The notes: generated from the sequence alone by a model not told the origin. A stretch of 64,000 nucleotides of DNA from Caldithrix sp964598255 (GCA_964598255.1 CAZRBA010000056.1:1-64000), one strand, 5' to 3'; shown: positions 53,259 through 62,689, counted from the first letter of the stretch. Numbers and translations: made by a program.

Positions 53259-54815
53259 TTATTTTTTACCTTCCATTTTTACAATGGGTAAAATCATTTC
53301 TTCCAGCGAAATACCACCGTGCTGAAAGCTGTCTTTGTAATAGTTTAGGTATTTATGGTAATTGGTCGGGTAAACCAGATAGTAATCTTCCTTGGCAAAT
53401 ACGTAGGTGGTGTTTACGCCGCGTTTGGGTAAACGCCATTCGGCCGGTTCTTTTAATAAGATGGCATGTTTGGCATCCACTTTTAAACTACGGCCGTATT
53501 TGTAGCGTAAATTGGTGGATGTTTCGCGATCGCCGATAACTTTGGTCCCGCGCAAGCAACGCACACTTCCGTGGTCGGAAGTTACGTAAACAATGGCATC
53601 CGATTTGGCCACCTGGCGCAAAATGGAAAAAAGCGGTGAATGTTCAAACCAAGAGCGTGTCAAACTGCGATAGGCGGACTCATCGGGTACGATTTCTTTT
53701 AAAATCGGTAAATCGGAACGACTGTGGGCGATAATATCCACTATATTGACGACGATGGAGGTCAGTTGCACGTCCAAATAATTGTTTAGGTTGCGTTCCA
53801 GTTTGCGCATATCGTCGCTGTTCATGATTTTTACGTATTTGAGATTGTTGCTCAGGTTTAAGCCGCTGCGTTTCAATTGCAAATCGAGCAGTTCTTTTTC
53901 GTAACGATTCAGGCTTTCGTCGTCTTCGTTTAATGACCACAAATCGGGATAGAATTTTTCGATGTCTTCGGGAAATAATCCGCTAAAAAGCGCATTGCGC
54001 GAAAAAGGTGTTGCTGTGGGTAAAATCGAAAAATAATATTCGCGATCGATATTAAACCATTGCGAAAAAAACGGTTCAATGGTTAGCCATTGGTCTAAAC
54101 GCAAGCAATCGATAATTAAAAAGATAACTTGCCTGCCTTGCTTTAACTGCGGAAGCAGATAATGTTTTACGATGTCGGTAGAAAAAACGGGCCGATTAAC
54201 GGTTTCTTTTTGATGTACCCATTTGCCATAGTTTTTTTCGATGTATTTTCCGAATTCGTTGTTCAGTTCGCGCCGTTGATCGTAAAGTATGGTGCGGAAA
54301 TTGGCTTCCAAAATGGAGTCTAATTCCATATCCATTCGGAAAATTTTTAAAGCGATGTCGGTCCAATCTCCATGGGAAAGCGGGTTCATTAAAGCCAACG
54401 ACAGTTGATTTAATTCGTTGGCATATTGTTGGCTGCGTTTTTCTTCGATAATATTTTTGCGATCTAAGATCTTTTTACACGCCATTAAAATTTGGCTGGG
54501 ATTAACGGGTTTGGTCAAATAGTCGTCTATGCGTTGGCCGATGGCCTCTTCCATTAACGATTCTTCTTCGTTTTTGGTTATCATAATTACCGGTAAATAC
54601 GGAGAAATATCCTTGATTTCATTTAAGGTGGTTAAGCCGTCTTTGCCGGGCATCATTTCGTCAATTAAAACCAAATCAAAAGGTTGATGGCGTACTTGAA
54701 AAATAGCGTCGTCACCGTTGTTGGCCGTTACTACCTGATAACCTTTTTCCTGTAAAAACAAAATATGCGGTTGTAAAATTTCGATTTCATCATCAACCCA
54801 CAAAATACGCGGCAT
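53259..54815 (-). CDS. porX: PorX: response regulator with PglZ/alkaline-phosphatase-like domain
   Basis: The 518-aa protein matches PorX of the type IX secretion regulatory pathway. The receiver domain (1-120) has the acidic pair in WVDDE and phospho-acceptor D52 (LVLIDEMMPG). A helical linker (120-200) leads to an alkaline-phosphatase-like PglZ domain (about 205-518) with metal and catalytic residues in FLIIDCLRLDQW, TATPFSRNALFSG (nucleophile Thr), VTSDHGS and the terminal FQHGGISLEEMILP. In Bacteroidetes PorX acts with a kinase and an ECF sigma factor to control T9SS genes, and its PglZ domain hydrolyses oligonucleotides. The ribosome site is GGGAG. It heads the porX-tonB-exbBD run. Confidence 0.93.
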   Translation of the reverse strand: MPRILWVDDEIEILQPHILFLQEKGYQVVTANNGDDAIFQVRHQPFDLVLIDEMMPGKDGLTTLNEIKDISPYLPVIMITKNEEESLMEEAIGQRIDDYLTKPVNPSQILMACKKILDRKNIIEEKRSQQYANELNQLSLALMNPLSHGDWTDIALKIFRMDMELDSILEANFRTILYDQRRELNNEFGKYIEKNYGKWVHQKETVNRPVFSTDIVKHYLLPQLKQGRQVIFLIIDCLRLDQWLTIEPFFSQWFNIDREYYFSILPTATPFSRNALFSGLFPEDIEKFYPDLWSLNEDDESLNRYEKELLDLQLKRSGLNLSNNLKYVKIMNSDDMRKLERNLNNYLDVQLTSIVVNIVDIIAHSRSDLPILKEIVPDESAYRSLTRSWFEHSPLFSILRQVAKSDAIVYVTSDHGSVRCLRGTKVIGDRETSTNLRYKYGRSLKVDAKHAILLKEPAEWRLPKRGVNTTYVFAKEDYYLVYPTNYHKYLNYYKDSFQHGGISLEEMILPIVKMEGKK

Positions 54816-55161
54816 AAATGCTCCCGTCTTTTTGTTTCATAAAAGTTTACTTCTGTTTTCGAGCTTTTGTATTTGTTTAAAAATACGTAAAGACGTATTT
54901 TATTTTTTATCAAATGTCTTACTCAAAGCATAGGGCTTTGGTTCCGTCGGGCATGGCGGCCTGATAAAACCACTTAAATAGGCATGCCTTTTAAGGCATT
55001 TGTTTTTTATGCTCTTCCGTTTGTCCTTCTTGCCAAATGTCAAGGGCAAAATGTTTGTCGGCTCCTTGGGCAACCATGGCGCAAAGCCGCCTTTAGGCGA
55101 AGGAGATCAAAAATAACATCTGCCAAAAAATTTTCAAATTTTTTGTTTACCCCGCATGCCG
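54816..55161. other. Intergenic region upstream of porX
   Basis: About 345 bp between rlmB and porX, both minus strand. It contains an inverted repeat ATGCCTT-TT-AAGGCAT (54984-54999) followed by a T-rich stretch on the plus strand, and an AT-only 9-bp inverted repeat (55125-55144) just past the rlmB stop. A plus-strand frame of 67 codons (54984-55187) is not convincing. The porX promoter should lie here. Confidence 0.5.
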
Positions 55162-55935
55162 TTATAGATTTTTCGGCCCAATCATAGGCCCGGCAAAATG
55201 CCGTTGCCTTATTACCTCGTATAATACAATCGCAGCCGAAACAGAAGCATTTAGGGAATTCACATGACCAAACTGAGGAATTTTAACGGTATGGGTGCAA
55301 TAGTGCAATAAATTTTTACGTACCCCTTTATCTTCGCTGCCAATAATCAAAGCAGTTTTCCGAGTAAAGTCGCTTTCGTAAATGGTTTGTTCAGCCGAGG
55401 GCATGGTCGCAAATACCGCAAAATCGTTTTCCTGAAGCGTTAAAAGAATTTTTTCAGTAGACGGTGCCCGATAAAAACGGGAGTAAAATAGAGCACCGGT
55501 AGATGTTTTAGCAACCGTCGCATTTAACGGAGCGCCACCCTTTACGGGTAAAACGATGCAATCGACATTGGTAATTTCGGCAGTACGCAATATGGCACCC
55601 AGATTATGAGGATCCTGTATTTGGTCGGCAACCAAAATAAGCGGATTGGGTTTTTCGTGAATCAGATAGTGCCATGCGCCAGCGGAAAGAAACGGCTGAA
55701 AGGCAACCAACGCAACCACACTTTGATGAACCACGGGCCCTACAAGCTTTTGTAAATCGTTTTTAGCTACGGAGTTCGTAGGAACATGCTTTTGTTCGCA
55801 CAATTGGCGGATTTTACCGATAATTTTTCCGCTGGCCGCCTCGGCCAAATAAACCTGCAAAACCCGATGTGTGGAACGTAAAGCCTCATAAACCGGTTGT
55901 CTGCCGTAAATATACAATTGTTGGGGTGAGTCCAT
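55162..55935 (-). CDS. rlmB: 23S rRNA (guanosine-2'-O)-methyltransferase, RlmB type
   Basis: The 257-aa SpoU/TrmH-family methyltransferase has an N-terminal substrate-binding domain (about 1-95; YIYGRQPVYEALRS) and a knotted SPOUT domain. The three SPOUT motifs are visible: VADQIQDPHNLGAILRTAEI (motif 1), ALIIGSEDKGVRKNLL (motif 2) and VKIPQFGHVNSLNASVSAAI (motif 3). RlmB methylates a guanosine in domain V of 23S rRNA. Other SpoU targets such as tRNA cannot be excluded. Confidence 0.92.
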   Translation of the reverse strand: MDSPQQLYIYGRQPVYEALRSTHRVLQVYLAEAASGKIIGKIRQLCEQKHVPTNSVAKNDLQKLVGPVVHQSVVALVAFQPFLSAGAWHYLIHEKPNPLILVADQIQDPHNLGAILRTAEITNVDCIVLPVKGGAPLNATVAKTSTGALFYSRFYRAPSTEKILLTLQENDFAVFATMPSAEQTIYESDFTRKTALIIGSEDKGVRKNLLHYCTHTVKIPQFGHVNSLNASVSAAIVLYEVIRQRHFAGPMIGPKNL

Positions 55936-56277
55936 AATAATTCAAACAACTTTCTTTGGGTTTGGTTTAATGCTTCCGGCTGTATTCTAAAACCGCAACG
56001 AGCAGAAGGGAAAAACCGTTATTTGCAAATTTTTGCTTGCCACTATGATGTACAAATCAAAGCGGCGCTTTATATGCCTACAATTTAATAGAGAAAAATA
56101 TGGGATGCAAAATCCGTAAATGGCTCAAAAGAGTTTGTTTTGATCGCAGGAAAACAATTCAGTAAATTAATGCAATCGAACAATTGAATTTGAATAAGGC
56201 ACGTTACTAACCAGAAAGAATATCGGATCGGTAAAACGGATTACGCTTAAAATCAAAATTAAACGATAAACTGTAAA

Positions 56278-56307
56278 TTGTCACGAATAAATAGCTTCGA
56301 GTAAAAT
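56278..56307 (+). promoter_or_regulatory. Putative sigma-70 promoter for ychF
   Basis: TTGTCA (56278-56283) and TAAAAT (56302-56307) are 18 bp apart, about 84 bp before the ychF start codon. This is a match to the consensus only; the organism may use a different -10 element. Confidence 0.4.
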
Positions 56308-56361
56308 ATAATTACTTAAAAAAACCGAAGTAGCAATGCAAAATTTTTTAAGAATTAAAGT

Positions 56362-56382
56362 CCGGCCGGGCCGGGTAAGGAG
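56362..56382 (+). promoter_or_regulatory. GC-rich hairpin next to the ychF ribosome site
   Basis: CCGGC (56362-56366) can pair with GCCGG (56370-56374) directly before the ribosome site AAGGAG (56377-56382). Its GC richness contrasts with the AT-rich leader. It could affect ribosome access. Confidence 0.35.
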
Positions 56383-56390
56383 TTAACACA

Positions 56391-57470
56391 ATGCAAATCG
56401 GTATCGTAGGATTACCCTATTCCGGTAAAACAACGATTTTTTCAACGTTATTAAAACATAAAACGCAGGAAACGGGCGGTAAAGTAAGCGCCGAGCGCGG
56501 CGTGGTTAAAGTCCCGGACGAACGGTTAGACAAACTTACCGCCATGTTTAATCCCAAACGCAAAGTAAACGCAACGATCGAATATATCAAAGTCCCTGGG
56601 CTGGAAGGAGAATCGGCCGGAACCCGTGGCTTGCCCGGCCAATTTTTGGCCAACTTGAAAACAGTCGATGCTTTGCTGGTGATTGTCCGTAACTTCGAAA
56701 ACGAATATTATCCGCATCCGTTGGATCGAATTGATCCCAAAGCGGATATCGAATATATCAATGCCGAATTTTTATTAAGCGATTTGGGAATTGTGGAAAC
56801 ACGATACGAAAAACTTTCCAAATTGGTCAACAAAACACAGGATGAAAAAGATCGCCGTGAATTAGCTCTGTTCGAAAAACTAAAAGCGCATTTGGAAGAA
56901 GAGCAACCTTTACGTACCATGAATTTTGATGAGCACGAAAGATTGATTTTAAAGGGGTATCAATTTTTAACAGCCAAGCCCGTACTGTATGTGATTAATA
57001 TTCAGGAAGATCAAATTCCCGTTGCGCATACAATTGAAGGGAAATTTGCATATTTAAATACTAAAAATTCCGGTGTTACCACATTAAGCGCAGAAATTGA
57101 AAAAGAAATTTCCGATTTAGAAGACGAAGATGCTCAGGTTTTTATGGACGATTTGGGTATTAAAGAACCGGCACTGCTAAAACTTATTCGCAAATCATAC
57201 GAACTTTTGGGTCTTATTTCTTTTTTTACCGTTGGCGAAGATGAATGCCGTTCCTGGCCTATTCCCAAAGGCACCAATGCGCAAAAAGCCGCCGGAGTTA
57301 TTCATACCGATTTGGAAAAAGGATTTATTCGTGCCGAAACCGTGCATTATGATGACCTGATTCGCGAGGGCTCCTTACACGCCTGCAAGGAAAAAGGATT
57401 GCTACGTCTGGAAGGAAAAGAATACATCGTCAAAGACGGAGACATATTGAACATTCGTTTCAATGTTTGA
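56391..57470 (+). CDS. ychF: Redox-regulated ATPase YchF (Obg-family)
   Basis: The 359-aa P-loop protein is YchF/EngD, an Obg-family NTPase that prefers ATP and binds ribosomes. Walker A is GLPYSGKTTIFSTLL, switch II IKVPGLEGESAG, and the altered G4 motif reads NIQED where GTPases have NKxD. The C-terminal TGS domain (about 277-359) contains FTVGEDECRSWPIPKGTNAQKAAGVIH (split: FTVGEDECRSWPIPKG and TNAQKAAGVIH) and VKDGDILNIRFNV. The length is usual. The ribosome site is AAGGAG. Confidence 0.95.
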   Translation: MQIGIVGLPYSGKTTIFSTLLKHKTQETGGKVSAERGVVKVPDERLDKLTAMFNPKRKVNATIEYIKVPGLEGESAGTRGLPGQFLANLKTVDALLVIVRNFENEYYPHPLDRIDPKADIEYINAEFLLSDLGIVETRYEKLSKLVNKTQDEKDRRELALFEKLKAHLEEEQPLRTMNFDEHERLILKGYQFLTAKPVLYVINIQEDQIPVAHTIEGKFAYLNTKNSGVTTLSAEIEKEISDLEDEDAQVFMDDLGIKEPALLKLIRKSYELLGLISFFTVGEDECRSWPIPKGTNAQKAAGVIHTDLEKGFIRAETVHYDDLIREGSLHACKEKGLLRLEGKEYIVKDGDILNIRFNV

Positions 57471-57542
57471 TGCTTAAACGATGTTTAACCTCGTACAAAA
57501 ATTAACGGGCAAAATATTTTAATAAGTTTATTCAATGGAATT

Positions 57543-58961
57543 ATGAACCCTAACATCAATTTAAAACCCAAAAACGCGGAAGATAAACGCGCTTGTTACA
57601 TTTTGGATACCAATGTGCTTTTGCACGATCCTTCGGCAATTTTCCGTTTCGAGGAGCATATTGTACTCATTCCGTTGTTTGTTTTGGACGAGATTGACAG
57701 CAAGAAAAAAGACCCTCAATTGGGCTACAACGCACGGGATATCAGCCAAAAACTAGAGCAGCTCATTCAACGTGGTGGCAAGCCGGAAGAAGGATTAACT
57801 ATTCCAAACGGATACGATGGTACGCTTTATTTTGTCAATAATTTTATGTCCGAAAATTTTCCAGGAGAACTGGCCACTTCTTATAAAGATAACGCCATGC
57901 TTTCGCAAATTATGGGGCTAAAAGAAAATTTTCCGGAACGCCATTTCATTCTTGTCTCCAAAGATCGTAATTTGCGTATTAAAAGCTGGGCTTTACAAAT
58001 TCCCTGTGAAGATTATTTGCACGATAAAATTTCCGAAGAATATTTGGATAGCTTTTTCCAGCCGGTTAAGGAAATAGCACTCGAAGAAGGCGAAATCAAT
58101 TTACTGTTTAAGCACAAGGCAGCCGGTAATTGGGAAATTCCCTATCGAAAAAAATGGCGGTTAAACGAAAACGAAGGTGCCGCTTTATTTGACCCGGGAA
58201 ATCAATTTTTTGGCATGGGGATCCGTAAAGGAGACCGGTTAAAGTATTTCGATTATTTTTCCACAAAAATTTTAGACATGCCGCCCAAAGTTTTGGATAT
58301 GGAACATTACACCTATAATTTTGAGCAGGCGGTATGCATGCAACAAGCCATGGATGACGATATTAAAATCCAAATTATTATCGGTAAAGCCGGTACGGGA
58401 AAAACCCATATTGCCATGGCAGCGGCACTGGAAAAGGTATTTAAAGAACGCAAATACGATTCTATTAAATTGATTAAACCGGTCATCACCAAAAGCCGAT
58501 TGGGCGAAGATATTGGCTTTTTGCCGGGCTCTGTTAAACGCAAACTGTTACCCAAAATGCGTCCCTTTGTGGAAAAATTGCGTCTTTTTACCAAAGATGG
58601 CAGCGAAGAGAGTTACAAAAAGTTAATCGATTCCGGTGTAATCGAGCTGTTGAATTTGGCTGATATTCGCGGTGCCGATCTGGCGAATTCGTTTGTTATT
58701 TTTGACGAAGCACAAAACGCCAACCCATTTCAGATGCGCACATTGGGTACACGTCTGGGCGAAGATACCAAGTTGATTGTTTTAGGCGATCCTACGCAGA
58801 TCGACAGTGTTTATCTCGATAAATTTAGTAACGCCTTGATTTATCTGTACGAAAATGCTTTACAAAATCCCACCCCTTTTTTAGCGCACATCTGTCTGGT
58901 GCAAATGGTACGCTCTCACACATCTCAATGGTTTGAGAGAAATTTTCAACCGGGAAGGTAA
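57543..58961 (+). CDS. PIN-PhoH fusion protein (YlaK/PhoH2 type)
   Basis: The 472-aa protein joins an N-terminal PIN RNase domain (about 15-160; YILDTNVLLHDPSAIF, VLDEID, acidic residues of the VapC fold and DNAMLSQ) to a C-terminal PhoH ATPase (about 240-470; Walker A GKAGTGKTHIAMAAAL, VFDEAQNANPFQMRTLGTRL, GDPTQID). PhoH2 proteins are RNA helicase/ribonucleases related to toxin-antitoxin families but often stand alone. It lies 72 bp downstream of ychF on the same strand. Confidence 0.93.
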   Translation: MNPNINLKPKNAEDKRACYILDTNVLLHDPSAIFRFEEHIVLIPLFVLDEIDSKKKDPQLGYNARDISQKLEQLIQRGGKPEEGLTIPNGYDGTLYFVNNFMSENFPGELATSYKDNAMLSQIMGLKENFPERHFILVSKDRNLRIKSWALQIPCEDYLHDKISEEYLDSFFQPVKEIALEEGEINLLFKHKAAGNWEIPYRKKWRLNENEGAALFDPGNQFFGMGIRKGDRLKYFDYFSTKILDMPPKVLDMEHYTYNFEQAVCMQQAMDDDIKIQIIIGKAGTGKTHIAMAAALEKVFKERKYDSIKLIKPVITKSRLGEDIGFLPGSVKRKLLPKMRPFVEKLRLFTKDGSEESYKKLIDSGVIELLNLADIRGADLANSFVIFDEAQNANPFQMRTLGTRLGEDTKLIVLGDPTQIDSVYLDKFSNALIYLYENALQNPTPFLAHICLVQMVRSHTSQWFERNFQPGR

Positions 58962-59060
58962 CCGTACGCCCGGGTAGTTCCGAAGCAGAATTTTTTCTTT
59001 CAAAAAAGGTGTTTACCCGCTAAATTAAAACCGTTAAATTTTAAAGACAAAGGAATTTTT

Positions 59061-60302
59061 ATGGTCAGCCTTTCCGTATTCGGTATTACAATGATCTTGT
59101 TGTTTTTATTGGGATTACTTATAGGTGCCGGTATCACCTATTATTTTATGGCCAAACAGCAAAAAGACGCCCGGGAATTGGCAGCGGAATTTGCTTCCAA
59201 AGCCCAAGAAGAAAAAATGCGTGAATTGGAAACGTTGTTAAATCGGGTTAAAGATTCTTTTGGTAATATGTCCGTGGAGGTTTTAAATAAAAGTACCCGG
59301 CAATTGGTACAAATGGCAGATAAAGTTCTGGAAGACCGATCCCGACTTTCGGAAGAACAGTTAACAAGTAAAAAAAAGCTAATCGATCAAACGCTCGGGA
59401 ATATGAAGGAAGAATTGGCCAAAGTCCAAAATTTGATTCAAAAAATGGAAAACGAGCGCAAGCAAAGTTACGGTGAGTTAAGTGAACAACTCAAACAATC
59501 GATGCAACAAACCCAGCATCTACAGAACATCACTCAGCAGCTTTCCACAGCATTAACACATACCCAGGCCCGCGGCCAGTGGGGCGAACGTATGGCCGAA
59601 GATGTTCTGCGCATGGCCGGATTTATTGAAGGAATTAATTATCTCAAACAATCGCGTTTGCAGTCGAACGATAAACGGCCGGACTTTACGTTTTTGTTGC
59701 CCCAAAATTTAAAAGTAAATATGGATGTTAAATTTCCTTTAACCAATTATTTGAATTATTTGAACGCCCAAACAGATCGGGAGCGAGAGCATTACAAAAA
59801 TCTATTCCTTCGTGATGTGCGTAGCCGAATTAAGGAAGTAACCACCCGCGATTATATTAACCCGGCCGAAAACACCGTTGATTATGTGATTGTGTTTATC
59901 CCGAATGAACAGGTGTATGCTTTTATTAACGAGCACGATGGCGCCATTCTTGACGAAGCTTTAAAAAGCAAAGTGATTTTATCTTCACCCATTACGCTTT
60001 ATGCCGTGTTGGCCGTAATTCGTCAAGCGGTAGATAATTTTAATCTGGAACGAACGGCGGCCGAAATTTTGGCTTTACTTAACGATTTTAATAAACAATG
60101 GGAAAAATTTAAACAAGCCATGGAAAAAATGGGTAAACGTTTGGCGGATGCACAAAAAGAATACACGAATTTGATTACGACGCGTACCAATCAATTGGAG
60201 CGCCCCTTACGCAAAATTGAACAGGTACGGGTCGAAAAACAATTGGACGGTAAGGTAACCCCAAAAGTTTTACCCAATAAAAACAAAGATGAACTCCTGT
60301 AA
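59061..60302 (+). CDS. rmuC: DNA recombination protein RmuC
   Basis: The 413-aa protein has an N-terminal membrane helix (MILLFLLGLLIGAGITYYFM, about 11-30), a long coiled coil (about 35-160) and the RmuC domain (about 160-380; ARGQWGERMAEDVLRMAGF, KRPDFTFLLPQ, VNMDVKFPL, VIVFIPNEQVYAFI). RmuC limits DNA inversions and is thought to be a nuclease-fold protein. The ribosome site is AAGGA. It converges with the Rieske gene with a 51-bp gap. Confidence 0.93.
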   Translation: MVSLSVFGITMILLFLLGLLIGAGITYYFMAKQQKDARELAAEFASKAQEEKMRELETLLNRVKDSFGNMSVEVLNKSTRQLVQMADKVLEDRSRLSEEQLTSKKKLIDQTLGNMKEELAKVQNLIQKMENERKQSYGELSEQLKQSMQQTQHLQNITQQLSTALTHTQARGQWGERMAEDVLRMAGFIEGINYLKQSRLQSNDKRPDFTFLLPQNLKVNMDVKFPLTNYLNYLNAQTDREREHYKNLFLRDVRSRIKEVTTRDYINPAENTVDYVIVFIPNEQVYAFINEHDGAILDEALKSKVILSSPITLYAVLAVIRQAVDNFNLERTAAEILALLNDFNKQWEKFKQAMEKMGKRLADAQKEYTNLITTRTNQLERPLRKIEQVRVEKQLDGKVTPKVLPNKNKDELL

Positions 60303-60353
60303 TAACATCCGATGTTTCGGCAACTTGTTTTGGCGAATTTTTTCTATTTGGTC

Positions 60354-60677
60354 TTAACGTGCTTTTCCTTGCAAACACACGTAAACGCAATCCTCCCGCT
60401 CGCTAACAGCATAGGTGGCAATTTTGAGATTCGGATTCCCGCTAAAAGAGCCATCTTGCAATCGAAAGCGCCAACCGTGATACTTGCAGACAATGTGTCC
60501 GTTGTCCGTAACACCATCGCTTAAAGGGGCACCTTGGTGCGGGCAAACATTGCTCAGGACAAAAAGATTGCCTCGATGGCGAATAAGAACAATTTTTTTG
60601 CCATTTACCGTCAAAGCCAACTTTTTGCCCTCTTTAATATCACTGCTGCGAGCGACTTTGATTTCGGGTTGCTTCAT
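60354..60677 (-). CDS. Rieske [2Fe-2S] ferredoxin
   Basis: The 107-aa soluble protein has both Rieske motifs: CPHQGAPL (about residues 45-52) and CKYHGWRF (about 64-71). It resembles NirD/dioxygenase-type ferredoxins, which pass electrons to oxygenases or reductases. It has no membrane anchor. Its ATG overlaps the metallo-hydrolase stop codon by 4 nt (ATGA), so the two are translationally coupled and probably act together. Confidence 0.93.
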   Translation of the reverse strand: MKQPEIKVARSSDIKEGKKLALTVNGKKIVLIRHRGNLFVLSNVCPHQGAPLSDGVTDNGHIVCKYHGWRFRLQDGSFSGNPNLKIATYAVSEREDCVYVCLQGKAR

Positions 60678-61516
60678 AAATCGATTTCTTCACCCAAGCG
60701 AAATCCTTTGTCGTCTTCAATAACTCTGCCTGCGGCCCGAAAGGGATCGTGTTCGAAAATCAAAATCCAATTTTCTTTAACGGCCTGCGGCAAAAGACGC
60801 TTTTTTTCCTCCAATGTGATTAACGGATTGTTGTCATAAGCCATAATGTAAGGTAAGGGAATGTGGGAGGCCGTAGGCATAAGGTCCGCACAATAAAGCA
60901 ATGTTTGCCGACCGTCGGAAATTTTAACCAACTGCATGCCGTGGGTATGGCCGAACATCACCAGCACTTCAATACCAGGAAACAGTTCTTTTGGACCGTC
61001 TAATTGCACCAGTTGGCCCGCTTCTTCGATGGGTTTAAAATTTTCGGGCATATAGCTGGCACGATCTTTTTCGCTGGGATTGTTGGCCCAGTACCATTGT
61101 TCTGCTTGTACGTAATATTTGGCATTGGGAAAGGTTGGTTGCACTTTGCCGTTGCGCATGGCGGTGGCGCCACCGGTGTGATCAAAGTGCAAATGGGTAA
61201 TAATCACATCCGTAAAATCGTCTACGGCTAAACCGTGTGCTTGTAAATCTTTTTCCAAATCATGTTTTTTATGATCTACATTGTAAATTTTACTTAGCTT
61301 TTCGCTTAATTTATGACCAACCCCGGTGTCGACTAAAATCAAACGATTATTGCCGCGAATCACCATGGTACGCATGGCCAGCACAATGCGGTTTAGTTCG
61401 TCGGCCGGATTGGTTTTGCTCCACAAAACCTTGGGGACCACGCCAAACATGGCCCCGCCGTCCAGACTAACGTATCCGGTCTCAATCGTAAATACTTCGT
61501 ATGCTCCGATTTTCAT
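60674..61516 (-). CDS. Metallo-beta-lactamase-fold hydrolase
   Basis: The 280-aa protein has the HxHxDH zinc motif in VIITHLHFDHTGGA (about residue 99), a second histidine in MFGHTHGMQLV and an aspartate in LLYCADLMPTASHIPLP. The N-terminus YVSLDGGAMFGVVPKVLW resembles AHL-lactonase/YtnP-type members, but no substrate can be assigned. GGAGG precedes ATG by 5 nt. The following Rieske gene overlaps it. Confidence 0.9.
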   Translation of the reverse strand: MKIGAYEVFTIETGYVSLDGGAMFGVVPKVLWSKTNPADELNRIVLAMRTMVIRGNNRLILVDTGVGHKLSEKLSKIYNVDHKKHDLEKDLQAHGLAVDDFTDVIITHLHFDHTGGATAMRNGKVQPTFPNAKYYVQAEQWYWANNPSEKDRASYMPENFKPIEEAGQLVQLDGPKELFPGIEVLVMFGHTHGMQLVKISDGRQTLLYCADLMPTASHIPLPYIMAYDNNPLITLEEKKRLLPQAVKENWILIFEHDPFRAAGRVIEDDKGFRLGEEIDL

Positions 61517-61680
61517 TTCTGCCTCCGCAAATTAAGAAAATGAATGTTAAACGGTTTTAATTCAGGCACATTATTGGCCTGTCTTTTGCCGTAATTTACG
61601 GAAAAGATAAAAGAACCGAAAGAATAAGATTGTTGCGATACTAATTTTTTGTTTGTTATTTGGTAACGCTGATGTCTGTC

Positions 61681-62526
61681 TTAATATTTCAAATGGTGGT
61701 CAAACCACGATTCTGTTAAATCGCGCGCAATAAAATAGGCTTCGCTTCCCACTTCAAAGGGGTGCCGAATACCAAAGGTATGGTCAGTGCCTTCGATAAT
61801 TTCCAGGCGTTTGGAAGGTGCGGCGCAATTTTCATAAAGTAAGGCACTTTCATCGGGCGGAATGGTGTTATCTTCGGCTCCGTGAATGAATAAGGTCGGA
61901 GTGTACAATTCTTTTACGCGTTCGGCCAAATCGTATTGCGCTTTGTTTGCCGTAAGATCTTGCCAGTACGACCGGTTAACCCTTAGGGGTTGCTGTAAAA
62001 AGGGTGTTTTAAATTCAAGATAGCCCTTATTTTCCCATTCTTTAAGTTCGGCTTCGCTGTAGCGGAATAAAGTGCCAACGCTGGCCCAGGTTACTACGGC
62101 TCCGATTTCATCTTCGAATTCCAGGGCGGATAAAAGTGCAATCGCACCGCCTCGGCTATGCCCTAAAATTCCTATGCGTTCACGATCGATAACCTGCTTG
62201 CCGATTTTTCCGTCTAAAATTGCGTGAATAACGGTACGAACATCCGATAATTCTTGCGAAATGGTATTTTGGGCAAATGCATCCAATGCCGTAAAATGTT
62301 TTCCGTCGGGCCCGATGCCGTTCTTCGAAAAGTTAATGTTTAAGGTTACGTAATCGCTGCGGGTTAACGATCGGCCCAAATCCGGCAAAAAGCCCCAGTC
62401 TTTAAAACCTTTAAATCCGTGAAGAATAAGAATTGCAGGGGCCTGATTGGTGCCTTCGCTGTACCTTAAATCGAAGTGAATAAGATTGTTGTTATCGTTT
62501 GGGATCGTTAGTAAACGGCGGATCAT
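61681..62526 (-). CDS. Alpha/beta hydrolase (dienelactone hydrolase/YqiA-like)
   Basis: The 281-aa protein has an alpha/beta hydrolase fold: AILILHGFKGFKDWGF (oxyanion region), nucleophile Ser in ILGHSRGGAIALL, Asp in FIHGAEDNTIPP and His in GTDHTFGIRHPF. No signal peptide is present, so it is cytoplasmic. I use the ATG at 62526 because GGAG lies 7 nt before it; the longer frame adds 11 doubtful residues. The ester or peptide substrate is unknown. Confidence 0.88.
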   Translation of the reverse strand: MIRRLLTIPNDNNNLIHFDLRYSEGTNQAPAILILHGFKGFKDWGFLPDLGRSLTRSDYVTLNINFSKNGIGPDGKHFTALDAFAQNTISQELSDVRTVIHAILDGKIGKQVIDRERIGILGHSRGGAIALLSALEFEDEIGAVVTWASVGTLFRYSEAELKEWENKGYLEFKTPFLQQPLRVNRSYWQDLTANKAQYDLAERVKELYTPTLFIHGAEDNTIPPDESALLYENCAAPSKRLEIIEGTDHTFGIRHPFEVGSEAYFIARDLTESWFDHHLKY

Positions 62527-62689
62527 AGCTATTCTCCAAAAAACCTGAATGAAAAACAACTTTTTGAAAAATTTCCGTAATGGGCAATTTATGTTTCATA
62601 TTGAAAATTGAGCACATTCGTTAAACCATTGATATGATTCGGACTTTGCGGATAGCCTGTAAAAAAGGTGGTAAACTATTTTCATGATA

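Larger units (their letters stand above)
55936..56390. other. Divergent intergenic region rlmB-ychF
   Basis: About 455 AT-rich bases separate the divergent rlmB and ychF genes. It includes a sigma-70-like promoter and a GC-rich hairpin in the ychF leader, both listed separately. I see no small gene or structured RNA in the rest. Confidence 0.6.

Noticed and set aside
54984..55010. Hairpin ATGCCTT-TT-AAGGCAT with a T-rich tail on the plus strand
   Set aside because: It resembles a terminator, but no plus-strand gene lies upstream of it, so I mention it only in the intergenic entry.
54984..55187. Plus-strand frame of 67 codons between porX and rlmB
   Set aside because: Arg/Lys-rich composition, no ribosome site, and overlap with the rlmB coding end make it a chance frame.
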